A stretch of 64,000 nucleotides of DNA from Pontederia crassipes (Eukaryota; Streptophyta; Magnoliopsida; Commelinales; Pontederiaceae), in NCBI GenBank assembly GCA_030549335.1, contig CM060195.1, forward strand, positions 7,099,001 through 7,163,000, written 5' to 3'. The notes beneath the pieces were generated by a model. That model was not told the origin of the DNA. It did not search any database and was given only the letters and a program-made list of their open reading frames with translations. A program made the translations under genes and the position numbers. Below, in pieces: positions 13,413 to 30,425 of the stretch (positions are counted from its first letter, which is position 1; each line of letters opens with the position of its first letter).

Positions 13413-13443
<31 letters not shown>

Positions 13444-13636
13444 AGCAACGACTTTCATCACATAGTGAACGAAGAAGAAGTAAATAAAAAAAAAAAGCAT
13501 ACAAGGGCAATCGAAGCAGAAGGAGAAGAAGATGAGAACAAAGTGAATTATGGTGCCTGACCTCTTGATAGCTCCACACAGAAGCGTCCATGGCGCTGAA
13601 TTCTCCAAGAGTCCAAGGATCCACGCTCATCCCCAT
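11614..13636 (-). CDS. DUF1635 family protein, two coding exons
   Basis: Seen: coding exon 1 is 13636-13562 and exon 2 is 12483-11614, with stop at 11616-11614. The 1078-bp intron has GT at 13561-13560 and AG at 12485-12484. The join is in phase 0 and gives SVWSYQE then NIEDLKYRLQ. The product is 314 residues. A later in-frame ATG at 13591 would give 299; I chose 13636 as the first in-frame ATG after the likely TATA box, and this is uncertain. The N-terminal third is a charged coiled coil (ELETYRKNRKEEQRKNEET, then KERDEAKHQVQLILQQI). The rest is Pro/Ser-rich and probably disordered (SSPVESFFDPDNSPEF), with a Gln-rich patch and a basic tail (KRQRSE). Known: the W-x-YQE-x-hydrophobic start plus coiled coil is typical of plant DUF1635 proteins, whose biochemical role is not established. 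The (GA)n microsatellite at 13416-13443 lies in its intron. Confidence 0.87.
13416..13443. repeat. (GA)n microsatellite in the DUF1635 intron
   Basis: About 14 perfect GA units just inside the 5' end of the intron. Confidence 0.95.
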
Positions 13637-13761
13637 CTCTCTCACGCACCTCCTCCTACTGCAAGTTGCCACTTCTACTACTCTCTCTCTCCTCCTCCCT
13701 GACTCCCTTCTCTCTCTCTCTTTTCTTCCCCCGGTGACAACAAAGTCTATGGGCCCTTGTC

Positions 13762-13772
13762 TTTATATAAAG
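13762..13772 (-). promoter_or_regulatory. Probable TATA box of the DUF1635 gene
   Basis: TTTATATAAAG on the minus strand, about 125 bp upstream of the first in-frame ATG. The presumed 5' leader is rich in GA/CT runs, common in plant leaders. The transcription start is inferred only. Confidence 0.5.
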
Positions 13773-13944
13773 GTTGAGAGAAGCACCGCTGTTGTCCGGA
13801 AAAACCTTACCATATAAAACTCACAAGAAATTAAACCAAAAAAGGTTTAAAAAAACGATAGAGGAGCTTTTGAATTTTAAAAGAAAAATAGGAAAGAAAA
13901 AAAAGGAATGTGGCCTGTGGATTTCGCCTCTACTTTGGAAAGAT

Positions 13945-13948
<4 letters not shown>

Positions 13949-14018
<70 letters not shown>
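13949..14018. repeat. (CT)n microsatellite, about 35 units
   Basis: An uninterrupted 70-bp CT run upstream of the DUF1635 gene promoter. Open frames across it are repeat artefacts (Ser-Leu repeats). Confidence 0.95.
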
Positions 14019-18274
<4,256 letters not shown>

Positions 18275-18959
18275 ACTTCCTTTTCGTACGCGGGACTCAC
18301 CTCGCGAGGAAACGGAGCCACGGTCGACAAAATAGGTGACCGTTCGTAGCCCCCTCCCCTAACCCCACCCACCCATTAATCAATTAGCAACGTCATTAAT
18401 TGCCCTCCTCTACTTAAGTAATCTCGTTTATTTGCATACTAAATCTTTTGGCCAAGTAGGTTTTCTATAGACCATGCAGATGCGATGGAGTCAACTTAAC
18501 CCCATTAATCAGCATTATACCCACTTCATTTTAATTATAACATCTTGGTAAGCACTTGATTGATTCTAGAGAATGAGGGGGTTGTATGTCATATGAAATT
18601 TAATATTAAAATTATTATTTAAATTTATAAATAAATAATTATGTGTAGAGCCTAGGTGGAGTATATTGCATATTAGGTGTTTACCGGGTGAAACCGACTT
18701 AATAAATTCAATAATCTAGCCCTCGTTGGTCAGTATATTTATATTTTTATTTCAAACTTATATGCATTTAAATTTTGATAACTACTAAAATGTTATGTTA
18801 CTAAAATTTAATATTAAATATAATATTTATATTAAAAAAATAAAAAGTAGGGGAAATGCAAGAAAAAAATAAAAGAAATGATTGGATGATCCGATCACCC
18901 GACCTGATCTAACCTCCTATTGTATATTAATGTATTTTAAATATCATAGCTAAGTTATA

Positions 18960-21900
18960 TCATGATAATATATTGAATCCTAACTCGAGCATTGTCAATT
19001 GGATATCTCTAATAAAATATGACTTCTCATAGAACCTTTGAAATTTCATATGATCGTATAGGTCAAAAGTTCCGAAAGATTTTGTTCCCTTCGAAATTTC
19101 TAATGGATACATCAGTTGGAAATTCCAAAGGATGCAGCAACCTTTGAAATTTTTGACAATTGTATTCATAAAAAATTTGAAGGAAATCCGATCCATAAAA
19201 AATATAAAATTTATGGAGAAACTTATTTTGAATAGATTATAAATTGTATTAGAAAAATAAAAAAAATACAAACGAATAATACAAAATTTTATCATTAACT
19301 TTAGAAAATTCGTACAAAATCTCATCTATCGTCCTCCTTCTCATTGTCTTCTTGGCCACACATCATTTGTGTCATTGTTATTTCATTTGGTTTTTGTTGA
19401 GCTTTCAACAACTGTTGCATATTGATGTCGCATGACTCGCATCTTTTGTTGCATATAAAATATTTTTCCCACATATATCTTTTTAGAAGAATTTTGTCCC
19501 ACATATTATTTCTTTCATCCAATATTCGTTGCACATCTAGACTCGAATAACTGGGCACCATTCCGTGGTCAAATCCAACATCAGTATAACCACGTATAAT
19601 ATTTGATACCATACGACATCATGATATATCCAAAGTTATTGGGTACTCATCAACGTCACTCTCTACTGCGTAGCATATGTAATATGCTCGGATTCTTTAC
19701 TTTTGAATTCTTGCTAATATTTATTATTAGAATTGTGTTAATAACAATAAAATATTAAATTTAAAACAACTAATTAAATATTTTGAATTATTAACTTACG
19801 TATGCCTCCTGAGCAAATGATGAAATTCATTCATTATTTTTTTTGAACGATTCTTAGAAATTTTTTTTATCTTGGGTTGGTTTTTTTACTCAACCCTTGT
19901 TCCTAAAATTAAAATAAACATATAATACACCATTGACTAAATAAAGTTATAATACAATAATTAACATACCATTAGTAATATAAGAAAATATGACATATTA
20001 TTCTTTTTGCAATAGTAGATGTAGATATACAACCACCGACATGTAGGCAAGCTTCTTGGTCATATCCTCGATTTACCTTCGTCTTTTTCGCACTTTGATT
20101 TATATTATTCAATGGACCACTTCAATAATAACTTAGTCAGTATAGCTCACCTATCCAATTGAAGCATTGTCATGTATCCCGTGCATCTAGTAACATCTAT
20201 GTTAAACACCTAGAATTTAAATCCTTTCCATATTTGTTATGTATGCTTAACGTCTTAGCAATCACCAGCTTTCAAAAAAATATTTAGAATTAATTGCATA
20301 ATTATTTGAAATTAAAATTAAACTATAAAAAATTGATATTGTATACAAATATGAAATATCTAAATCACATTTGTCTCGTGTCATAAGAAACTTCTCTCCA
20401 TGTAAATAATAATTGATCATATATCTGTTAAAATACTTTAATACAAGTGGTTGTAGTCAATTTTGATGACACAAACCTATAAATTAAAGTAAGAAGTTGA
20501 TTAAATTTTGTACTATTAATTTCATTCTTATTGATTCATAACACTTATCCAGAATGAACATCGACTGGAAGTATGTTTTAAATTGATGTCTCGATGTAAA
20601 ATCATCAGTAATAACTTTGGGAATTTGTGTCTCAATGTCAGTAAACATAGGCGATGGAGTGGCCTCCATGAATTTATTGTCATAAGAAGAATCTAGTATA
20701 GGATCTAAAACTAGGGGCCTTTTTCTTTCGCATCATTTTTTTCAGAAATAAAATGACACATATGTATAAAAGAAGTACTTGTAAAATAAGTTTAATTGTA
20801 CAACCAAACTAATGAATATTTGTGGCATACTAACCTAAAATTCAGCACATTTTGCATCGCATCTTCAAGAACTGAATCATGTACAAAACTCGAGAATCAA
20901 TTCCTAATATTTGGAGGATCTTATGAAAAAGGAAAAAGCTAATACTAATTTTTTTTGTTTGAAATTTTGTATCTACAGAAGCTGTCGCCGATAACATTTT
21001 ATATAATTTGAGTTATGGAAACTTCTGATGGGAGCCTGTCTGTCAAAAGTTTCGATGACTAACATCATCCGTAAATATAATTTTAAAATAGAGTAAATTA
21101 CAAAAATAGTCATTCAACTTAAAAGGTATTTGCAATATGATCACCCAATTTCACTTTTTAATCTCACGATCATCAAAACTTCATAATGTTCCAATCATGA
21201 TCATCGAACCACCTACCGTTTGTTTTACTAGTGAATTGCTTACATGGATGTCTACCTGGCTCATCAACATTTTCTCTTCTATTAATATATATGAAAAAAT
21301 TAAAAATTCTACGTCCACATTTATCGCTATACTTTACTCAAAGTTAATTATGTATCTATATGATAATTCAACTTTTTAAAGTTTTCATACATGATCATTC
21401 AACTTTTCAAAAATTTCAATCACTATCATCATTAAAAAAATTTAAATAATAAAAAAGACAAAAAAATAATAAACAATCTAATTATTAGCGAGCGATAGCA
21501 ACTTTATTATGAGTTTGTGAACCCTTATTTAACTTTTCAAATGTTTCAATCCCAAACATCATTAATAATTAAATTTAAAGTTTAAACAAAAAACAAAATA
21601 AGATAAAAAGTGTATTTAAATAACATTCATAATATTGAAATTTTTTTATTTTTAAAGAGATAATAAATAAATAAATGTTAAAAAAGATGCTTCAATCTTA
21701 TAAAGAGACCATCGTCTCTCGGTGACATTAATGGAGAGTGGAAAGCGGCAACCCCTTTACAAGGCTACTACTTTATTTATTTATCATCATTATTTTATTT
21801 TGTATTTTGTATTACTTAATTTCTTAATGATGATCATGACTAAAATTTTAGAAAAGTGGAATGACCATGTCTGAAATTTAAAAATTGAATGATCATATAT

Positions 21901-22862
21901 GTACAAAATTAAATTTTAGTAGAGGAGATAAACAAGATTAGTGGCATGTAATTTTTTAATTTTTAAAACATGATGTGGAGGAAAGAAAAAAATATTTATG
22001 TGGTGCCACGTATATATTTACATAAGCACTCCACCGATAAACGAGTGATAAATAGTTCCAATGACCACAATTGAAATATTATTGAAGTTCGATAACTATG
22101 AGGTTATAAAGTGAAGTTGAGTGACTATTTTGAGAATACATCATAAGTTGGATGATTGTTGCCAAAATGTACATTTTACCAAGTTCAATGTTAGCCGGAT
22201 TAGTCAACATTCAATATGTTTCGGTGCAACAACAAGTAGTTTTGTTGGTTGGTTAATTGGTCACATTTTCTTGAAATGGGTTGGATTGATATTATTATGG
22301 ATACAACAAAATCATTATATTCAATCTAATAAGTGCCTCGTGTCAAAATTGAGAAATTCTATAGATCGAATCTTTACTATTCTCTTACTTATCACCTGTG
22401 TCTACTATTTAGGAGGAATGTCATCACCTTTAAAATATTAATATTGTATTATCCATAATATTTATAATGAAAATAATATTATATATTACTAATGGCATTA
22501 GCCATCGGTAGTTATATTATTAAATTATTATCAAACAAGTATAAATTATACTTGACTTCCAAAGTTCGTACCCTTTAGAACTTCAAATGGAAATCATCCC
22601 TTGAGAGTTTCGACAACCATAGCTATCGGAACTTGCAATGGAAAACTATCATGTTGAAAGTTTTTGATGACGATGGCCGTCAGAAGCTTCAATGGTTTCA
22701 TTTCATTGCAACTACGAAAGAAAAAAAAGGTTATCAATGATTTATTTTTTATGGATATTATGTCATTGATATTTTAAAAGGATCTTATTGTCCGTCGAAA
22801 GACTTTTAATGAAGTCTGGTCGTAAAAAATGTTCTATTAGAAAAGATAATTTTCTTGTAGCG
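18960..22862 (-). mobile_element. Decayed CACTA (En/Spm)-like element
   Basis: Seen: the right end, read on the minus strand, starts CGCTACAAGAAAATTATC, close to the CACTACAAGAAAA ends of plant CACTA elements. Just inside (22550-22800) and again at 19020-19160 are repeated GAAATTTC/AAAGTTTCGA-type motifs, as in CACTA subterminal repeats. On the minus strand near 20030-20110 one frame reads SAKKTKVNRGYDQEACLHVG followed by GCISTSTIAKR. This resembles the KKNRA...H.GGSKSFA region of the plant Transposase_24 (Ptta/En/Spm) family. Another minus-strand stretch (19322-19612) reads like part of an N-terminal ORF. I did not find the left terminus, so the left border is approximate. The element is broken and carries another inverted-repeat insertion at 21101-22132. 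Confidence 0.45.
21101..22132. mobile_element. Non-autonomous inverted-repeat element (Mutator-like?), nested
   Basis: The left end reads CAAAAATAGTCATTCAACTT and the reversed right end CAAAATAGTCACTCAACTTC. Similarity continues inward for about 70 bp with gaps (ATCTCACGATCATCAAAACTTC against ACCTCATAGTTATCGAACTTC). Phrases such as GATCATTCAACTTTT recur inside. The target duplication is not clear. No transposase frame is seen. It lies inside the worn CACTA-like region. Confidence 0.55.
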
Positions 22863-23993
22863 AAGTCTCACTGAGTAGAAAATACAATTTGAAGAACGAA
22901 CCTAGGTGATCCAATTAATCAACACTCTTGTAGCGAACTCGATGACGAATCTTTATGCTTATTGGGATTGTCTTTAATTTATAATTTAAATATACTTCTT
23001 GACAAGAGTGTCAAGCATTGAGTTTTAATATTAAGACATTAGAAACATTATAATTCTACTTGAATTTTTTTATTTAACATAATTATGTCACCAAGTTGAG
23101 TTTGAAATAAATTTCATTTTTTTCTTTATATGTGATTTCTTCTCTCACATGACACCACATACACATTCAATTTAACTATTGAAATGAGTCACAATAGTGG
23201 TCTCTAATTAGAAAAGTGAATGTGTTGATTAACAAATAATTTTTTAGAGGTAGTAATCAAATATTAAAAATAGCGGCTAGTGATTTAATTGCAAAACAAT
23301 AAAAGTTATTTAAGAAATATTGTAGTTGAACTAATGTATAATTATAAAATGATAAAAATGGACTTAAGGATATAATTTACACTCTTTCTTGGAATAATTT
23401 TCATAATAATTAATTTATGATATTTTAATAACAAATATTTATTATTTTAAAATAAAATATTTATTATGTTATAATATAATATAAAATCTTATTCATGTTG
23501 TTAAGTATAATTACATATGTCAAATATTTTTTTTAAAAAAAACTTGATGTTTAAAATTTTAATAACTTTTTTAAAATATGAAATTAAATTCTAAAATTAT
23601 AATTAGATATGACAATTAAATTCAACTAAAATATAATATATTTATTAAAATAATATATAAATATTTATTTTTAAATGAATTACAAAGATTTTAGAAAAAA
23701 AAGAGAGATAGAAGAGGGGTGCCAGGGGAACTATTTTGTTACAAAATTATAAGTTAAGTTGGATGATTGAATTTGTTATAAAATGAAATTCGAAAATCAA
23801 AATCGAATCAAGTGAAGGCTGAAAGACTAACAGTGAAAATTTAGCCAGTCGAAATTTTATTTGTATCTCAAATGCATCCTTTTGGTACGTGCCAAATAGT
23901 GTGAAGCATGTTGATTCGACTATTTGGTAAATTTCTATTTGAGAGACAAGAGCTAGTTATTTCAAAGTGGAGCTACATCTAGAGTTTAAATAC

Positions 23994-24024
<31 letters not shown>

Positions 24025-25090
24025 TCGTGAAAAATATAATTTTTCATTAGTCATCTATCTTCTTTTTTTTATAATTTCAAGTATGTGCATTTATATTTGT
24101 ACTTAGCATACATAAGTTAACCTAGTGCATGAGGTGCATATAGATGAATTATGCTTCATAAATACTATGGGAAAAAACAGATTTCTTTTTTTCATATATT
24201 TCAAGAAACTTGACTAATCTAATCAGTGATACGAAATAATAATTTTTCTTTGAACTAATCAGTAATAACCGTGCAATCATGGTTACTGTGATTACTTAGC
24301 TTGTAGTTTGACTAATAGAATTGATAATTGTCTTAAAAATGTAATAATGACATTAAAATACACTGATAAATTGCAATAATTAATTATTGATTCTGCAGCG
24401 GGATGAAAAAAGAAAAAAAAATAGTTTAATATATAATGCCTTATATAAGTCTACGAGGTGCGTGCACGATCCCACTAAATCATATATGTCCCATTATACA
24501 AGTACCAAGCAACGGCTTTACCGGTCAACCTAATCATGTAAAGCTCTACCTCGACCAAATTAATAATTCAAACCATCCAATTAATTAAGAGCAAGACTCT
24601 CTCTCTCCCTCTCTCTCTCTCTCTCTGTGCATGCACATCCCTATCTATCTACATAGGAAGAATGGATGATGACGGGGTGATGATAATTTTGATAATTATA
24701 GTTAAAAAGCATGCTACGTGCAGCAGACACAACGCGGTTTTGGAATTGAATCCAAACCCCCTCTTTCATCGCTTTTCATAATATTATCGTGCATGCAAAA
24801 AGGCTCCCTTTTTATTATTCATAATAATAATGATGAATGCTATTATGCTACTATTAAAAAAAGAAAAGAAAGTAGCATACGCAATAGTCTTTCAAGTGCC
24901 GAATACGTATACATAATGGAACGTGAGAGCAGTGAGTTTTTGTTTATATTAAGGATTAAAGTTTAATGTATATTTTGCTGCATATTATTAGACCGTTCAT
25001 TTAGCTCGATAATATTTTGACATGATGCGGCGCATACGTAACACGCCCAATTAAAGTTGAGCACAATTTATTTGGTAAATAAATAAAGCA
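22863..25090. other. AT-rich intergenic DNA, no gene seen
   Basis: Simple AT runs (about 23993-24020) and CT runs (about 24598-24626). No coding frame is supported. Confidence 0.5.
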
Positions 25091-25099
25091 TTAAGCGGC

Positions 25100-25430
25100 T
25101 CCCCAATCTAATCACCGGGACGTGTGGGACCCGATCTGGCCGCACCGTGCGGGTTGTCTTTTAGCGCCACACAAAAAAGAGCCCACGAGAGGGAGAGGGA
25201 GAGAGAGAGGGGTCTAAGTTGGTTTCACATGGCGAATGGGCCCCGCCCACGTGCACCTCTCGCATTGTAATTGGTCCACGTATCACCATTACCTTTGCAC
25301 AGGTGCGTCGCGCTACCGGACAAGAGCATGACACGTGGCGAAAAGCGACGCACCGACGGGGGTTTGGCACATGCGATGCCTTCTCTGCGGAGTTGTAGGT
25401 TGCACGTGCCTGCACCCTGCCGTGCCGTCC
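25100..25430. promoter_or_regulatory. GC-rich island with a cluster of ACGT-core motifs
   Basis: In about 300 bp there are five ACGT cores: GGACGTGTGG (25120), CCCACGTGCAC (about 25247), TCCACGTATC (about 25276), GACACGTGGCG (about 25331) and GCACGTGCC (about 25403). G-box and ABRE motifs (CACGTG, ACACGTGGC) bind plant bZIP and bHLH factors. The island stands out from surrounding DNA of about 30% GC. No gene is visible on either side within 10 kb, so it may be an orphan promoter or a piece of a transposon. Confidence 0.35.
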
Positions 25431-25912
25431 CCGTTTTTTTTCTTAATTTTTTTTGTGACGATTTTTCAACACTTTTTGTTTTATTTTTCTTAGATTAAAA
25501 TAAATTATCTCATAATATTTACAACAAAAAATGGAAATATTGATTGTTTGGGTGGAGTGGGAAGAAATAATTCCATACAAATAAATGTTTGCATGTTATT
25601 TTTAAATAATCTAGAAAAGTTGACGAGTAAGAATATTACAGGAGCAAGCAAGACACATGAGATGCATGTGGATTTAGAGTTGCATTCCAATGCTAATAGG
25701 CCGGTCGATTCATGCATGTCAAATTGTTGCCAATGGGTCCTTCTTAATTAATTAGCTTCCAAGTAATTAAGATTAATTTGTTGTTAGCATTGGAAGCAAA
25801 ATGGCTTGATCAAGATTTTTCATCGCTTTCCTCAATTTTAACATTTATAATTTTATATTACAGAATAAAAGAAGAATGTTCTGATAGCTTATAATATGTT
25901 CATTAAGGGATA
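25431..25912. other. Intergenic, no gene seen
   Basis: AT-rich, without a supported coding frame. Confidence 0.45.
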
Positions 25913-26309
25913 TTTGACTAAGCTTGTAAGTAATGAAAATAACTTATAAGCACTTTCGATTTTTTTTTCATGTTTGGTAGTCGAAAATGAAAATTGATAA
26001 GCACTTATTTTACCAGCTTATAAGTTAGAAAAATAAGTTGAAGAACTTCAACTTATTGTGTGAAAAAAAGAGTTAATCAATTAATCACTAAATTCATTAT
26101 TTTACTCTTAGGATATGCATAAACTTTACTTCACATACATCATGTATTATAATATTAAGAATGCTTTTTAATCATTTGACTAAAATAATAATTTATAAAT
26201 TTTTCATTATCAAACTGTTCATTTTTTAAAATCAGTTTCATTTATTAAATTACTTATTAGCACTTCAAGTTATGAGTTATTTTGTATCATCTAAATCAAA
26301 GGAGCCCTA
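25913..26309. mobile_element. Possible hAT-like MITE, about 400 bp
   Basis: The left end starts TAAGGGATATTTGACTAAGC and the right end, reversed, TAGGGCTCCTTTGATTTAGA. Inside, AATAACTTATAAGCACTT on the left is answered by AATAACTCATAAC...AAGTGCT on the right. The ends resemble hAT MITEs. The match is imperfect and no 8-bp duplication was found. Confidence 0.4.
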
Positions 26310-26546
26310 ATATAACAATAGTAATTTGAGTTCTTTCTTTTAAAATACTGTAAATCATATGAAGATAACTAAGATTTCTTTATTAAAATTGTCATTGATT
26401 ATAGTAAACGTTTGCATGTTCCTTCTCCCAATAAAAAACTATACATGTGAAAGTATTGAAAACGTTGTAACTTCAAATATCTGAAGAGAATGAAAAGCCT
26501 AAGAGGTGAGAGAGAGATTGGTTGGATTTGATGTGTGACCTAACTG

Positions 26547-26548
<2 letters not shown>

Positions 26549-26582
<34 letters not shown>
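26549..26582. repeat. (GA)n microsatellite
   Basis: About 17 GA units. Confidence 0.9.
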
Positions 26583-26586
<4 letters not shown>

Positions 26587-26728
26587 ATTTCACAGTAAGA
26601 CACACATCTTGTTAGTTGAAAGAACATTAAATCATTTAATTAACAACACACGATGGTCTCGGAGGGAGGTTCGTATTAACCGACAGGGAAAGACAATGGT
26701 GGAACAGCTTCCTTTTTTCCTACATTGC

Positions 26729-26731
<3 letters not shown>

Positions 26732-26798
<67 letters not shown>
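26732..26798. repeat. (AT)n microsatellite
   Basis: About 67 bp of AT with one interruption (ATACAT). Confidence 0.95.
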
Positions 26799-26894
26799 TT
26801 GTCCATTCTATAAGTTCCTAAACTTGCTTCCTACGTTCATTGAATTTGATCCCCTTGTTTGTTTTATTTTCTTATTTTAATTAACTTGAGACTT

Positions 26895-27000
<106 letters not shown>

Positions 27001-29693
27001 AAAGAAAAGTAGCTAATTACATTAAACATAAATAATTATATATACTATATATTAAAATCGGACCAATCCCAATATTGTTTATAGGTCCTCTCAGTTTCAA
27101 TCCGGTCTACATTAAACATTTTTAAATATTTAGGTTAAAGTGGAGCGAAACAACACAAATATTTAGGTTAAAGTGGATGTTAAGTTCGACTTAGCTAAAT
27201 ATGGTTAGAATTTGAGGCAGGGATTTAACATTCTTTTTAGACACGGTCCACATCCAATCATACATTAAAAACATGATTAAGATATGTTTGAAACTAATAA
27301 CCTGATTAATTAACTTATGTAAAACTTCGATTGTTTGATGAACGATAACGTGAGGCTACGAGTCGTTGGGCTGGTGATGGGCCGTATGAGTTGGAAGAGC
27401 TGGCCTTTTTGTTTTGTTTATTGGGCTAATTTTACAATTCCATGGCCCATTTCATTTCCTCATGCATTATGAGAAGGAAGGGCCTCAATTACTAATACAA
27501 GAACAATTAATAAAAGGGAAGCCCCTACAAAAAAAAAGGTTTATTGACACGTAATATATATATATATCTTCAATTTATTCAGACACAGTTAACTTTTTTA
27601 AATTCACAAAAATAAAAAAGTAGCTAAACCACTTGAGTTATTGTTTTTGTAGGTAATAATGCGTCAAAAGTGTTATTGGAAGAATCAAGTTCCATGTTCA
27701 ATGATGAACTGGCATTAAACCAATAAAATTATTAAATTAACTCAATGGTTACATACTAACATATTTTATAAAATAAATGATACTTTTGAAAATTCGAAAA
27801 ACTGTTATAAGTTCATAATTACACTTGAAGTCAGGCCGAATATTAATTTTAACAATTTATTACCATAAAACCCACTACCAATCATCCACATCTACCTGGT
27901 AGGATGGTCGTCCATGTCAGCCGACAGCTGGGCCGCCGAGAACGTTCATCATCCTCCAACCCGCAACTTCTTGGTTACGATTGAACCGACAATCTATGCG
28001 ATTGACCTTTTTACCCCTGTGACGACATCAGCTGAATTGAATAGAAAAGAAAACAAAATAGATAAATAAAATAACATAAAAACTATAAAATGAAATTCTT
28101 CATATGTATTGATTGTTATAGTCCATCAAAACGTCATAGTGTGTATTAATAATTTTGACACGACAGTTTTAAAGTATAGCTAATGTGAATTTCAAATTTT
28201 TTTTGTGAGTAAATAAATAGTCACCTAGTCTTTTTGAAAGTGTCATATTGATTCATAATAAAAAAAATGAGCTCGTTTAGAACAACACATATATAAAAGT
28301 TTTTTAGAATTATTTAAAATAAAAAATGTAGTACAACACACTAAATAAGAATTGTTATGAAAAGAAAAAAAAATAAAATGGAAGGAAAAGAAATTGATAG
28401 TAAAGTATATAAATGCTATTATGTGTTATATGATGATTATAACTTAAATGCTAATATTTCTTTTATTTAAGTTATTTCATTTATTTGTATTATCTGCTCA
28501 TGGATATTTCGTGTTTTTATGTTTGAACCTCATAAGTAATTTAATTGATAAGTAAATATGGAGCATGTGCGACGATAATATTTGTGGTGATGCAAAAATA
28601 CATATGGAGGCTGATAGAACGAAGCCAAGATGAAAAGTAAAGAGAGAAAGAGGAGGAGAGGGATATAAATAATGCAGAGAAAAAAAATGATATATGCATG
28701 TAGTTACACCCGAAAAAAGTTAATAACATAAATTTACTTTAGAAAAAATATATATGAAAAATAACTTATAATTATAAATTTTTAGTTATTGTACTTAAAA
28801 TATATCTTTTCACCATTCATCATGCATTTTTTATTTATCATGTTCATCTTGTAAGTTAAATTTTATGATAAAATAATATAGTTATATTTAACATAATATA
28901 TATATATATTATATATATATTTGTGTGTGTTAAATGATTATCTTCAAAAAGTTAGATGAAGCATAACTATTTTTTTTAAATACTTAACTAAGTAGTTTGA
29001 TTTTTACAGAAATAAATCAAACTTATTGGTATATATACTATTTTTTTATAAATGCACATATTACACTATAAATCTTTTCATCTATACTCATAAATACAAT
29101 AATATATTATCTATATATAGATTTCATAAGTTTAGGATGACCTATTAATATATCTTTTTAAGGAAAATATATAGCATATTATTAGGGTAGGTTTCACTGA
29201 GTTCACTAATTAAGAGAGGAAAGAAATATTTTGAATTTTTTTTGTTCATATGATTTTTATTCTAAACTCTTGAATATATTTTTGTTAGCAAAAAAAATTT
29301 AATCCAAATTATTCATGTATATAAGGTTTTATAAGTAAAAACAATATTAAATGATAAAAAATAGCAAACTAAAAAATCTAAATAAAAATTTTAAAATAAA
29401 TAATATGTACTCATTAATTCATATATCATTAGAATCCATAATAAAAAATAATGTTTAATACGAGATGATCATTTTAACAAATTGGTGTAATAAAATTCAA
29501 TAATGACATAAATTCAATAAATTTTAAAAATTGTCCAATGTAAATTATCCATAATTACATTTTTTAAAATAAGCAATATTATTATAAAACTGTGTTTAGT
29601 ACCAGATGAGTTATGGTCACAAATAAATAAAAAAAAGATTATAAATTCATTTGGGGTATTTAATTAATTAATGCTAGATATTACTATGGTTTA

Positions 29694-29695
<2 letters not shown>
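27001..29695. other. AT-rich intergenic DNA, no gene seen
   Basis: No supported coding frame or recognised repeat. The slightly GC-richer piece near 27890-28030 shows no protein likeness. Confidence 0.5.

Positions 29696-29696
<1 letters not shown>

Positions 29697-29732
<36 letters not shown>
29697..29732. repeat. (AT)n microsatellite next to a Mutator-like element
   Basis: About 18 AT units ending 28 bp before the element at 29760. Confidence 0.9.
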
Positions 29733-29734
<2 letters not shown>

Positions 29735-29759
29735 ATGAATTGAGAGAGAGAGAGAGGAA

Positions 29760-30425
29760 TTAGGGTGCATTCACATATGGATGCATACAGGTGCATGCAC
29801 AATTTCCCAGCCATTGGATCTACGCGTAGAAGCATGGAGGGCTGAGATGTGATCTGCATGCGCGTTAGGTTCATCCACAAGCCGCAGGCGCGTCCGGTTC
29901 GTCCACAAGCTACCTTCGATTGACGACAGAATGTTGTCGAGGCTCGACGATGGCATCCAGTGCATAGAGACTAGCAGCTCGACGATGTCCCACCATGGTG
30001 CCGATGTCCCACCTCTTCGCGAAGCTCAAGCTCGCCAGCCGGCATAGTAGAAAAAAGGTTGGGAGCGTTGGCCCCCCTCTATGACTTCGCCGGTCGCAGG
30101 GGGCGACACTCCCCTTTCGTGCTCGCCGGCGCGACAGCGAGAAGAGGGGCGGCGTCGGCCCCCCTTTCGTTGCTGTGCCTGCACAAGTCGAGGACGCGAC
30201 TCCGACGACAGGGAGGAGAGGGAAAGAAAAGAAGGATGCGATTCTGACACTAAGGTCGGCGGTCGGCGGTCGGCGGTCGAATGGCCAGCGATCGGCATAG
30301 GGAGATCGGCGAGGTCATTTTTTTAACTAGGGTTTTTATTAAATCAATAATTGATGATTAAATCTTAGCCATTATAACTAAAATAATTTTGATCTAACGG
30401 CTGTGAGTGGGTGTATGCACCCTAA
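29760..30425. mobile_element. Mutator-like non-autonomous element with a GC-rich interior
   Basis: The left end is TTAGGGTGCATTCAC and the right end, reversed, TTAGGGTGCATACAC. Further in, CAGCCATTGGATC on the left matches CAGCCGTTAGATC on the right. GGGTGCATNCAC plus CAGCCGTTRGATC is a terminal pattern I associate with plant Mutator-like elements. The interior (about 29880-30320) is GC-rich against AT-rich flanks and includes four GGTCGGC-type repeats near 30255-30280. That composition is what a Pack-MULE with captured gene sequence would show, but I recognise no donor gene. No clear 9-bp duplication was found. Confidence 0.6.

Noticed and set aside
13591-13591. ATG at 13591 as the start of the DUF1635 protein
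   Set aside because: Possible, and close to the conserved W-x-YQE start, but ATGs at 13636 and 13630 come first in the same frame after the likely TATA box. Kept as an alternative.
25161-25498. Open frames in the GC-rich island
   Set aside because: GC-rich DNA has few stops; Cys/Arg-rich text with no family likeness.
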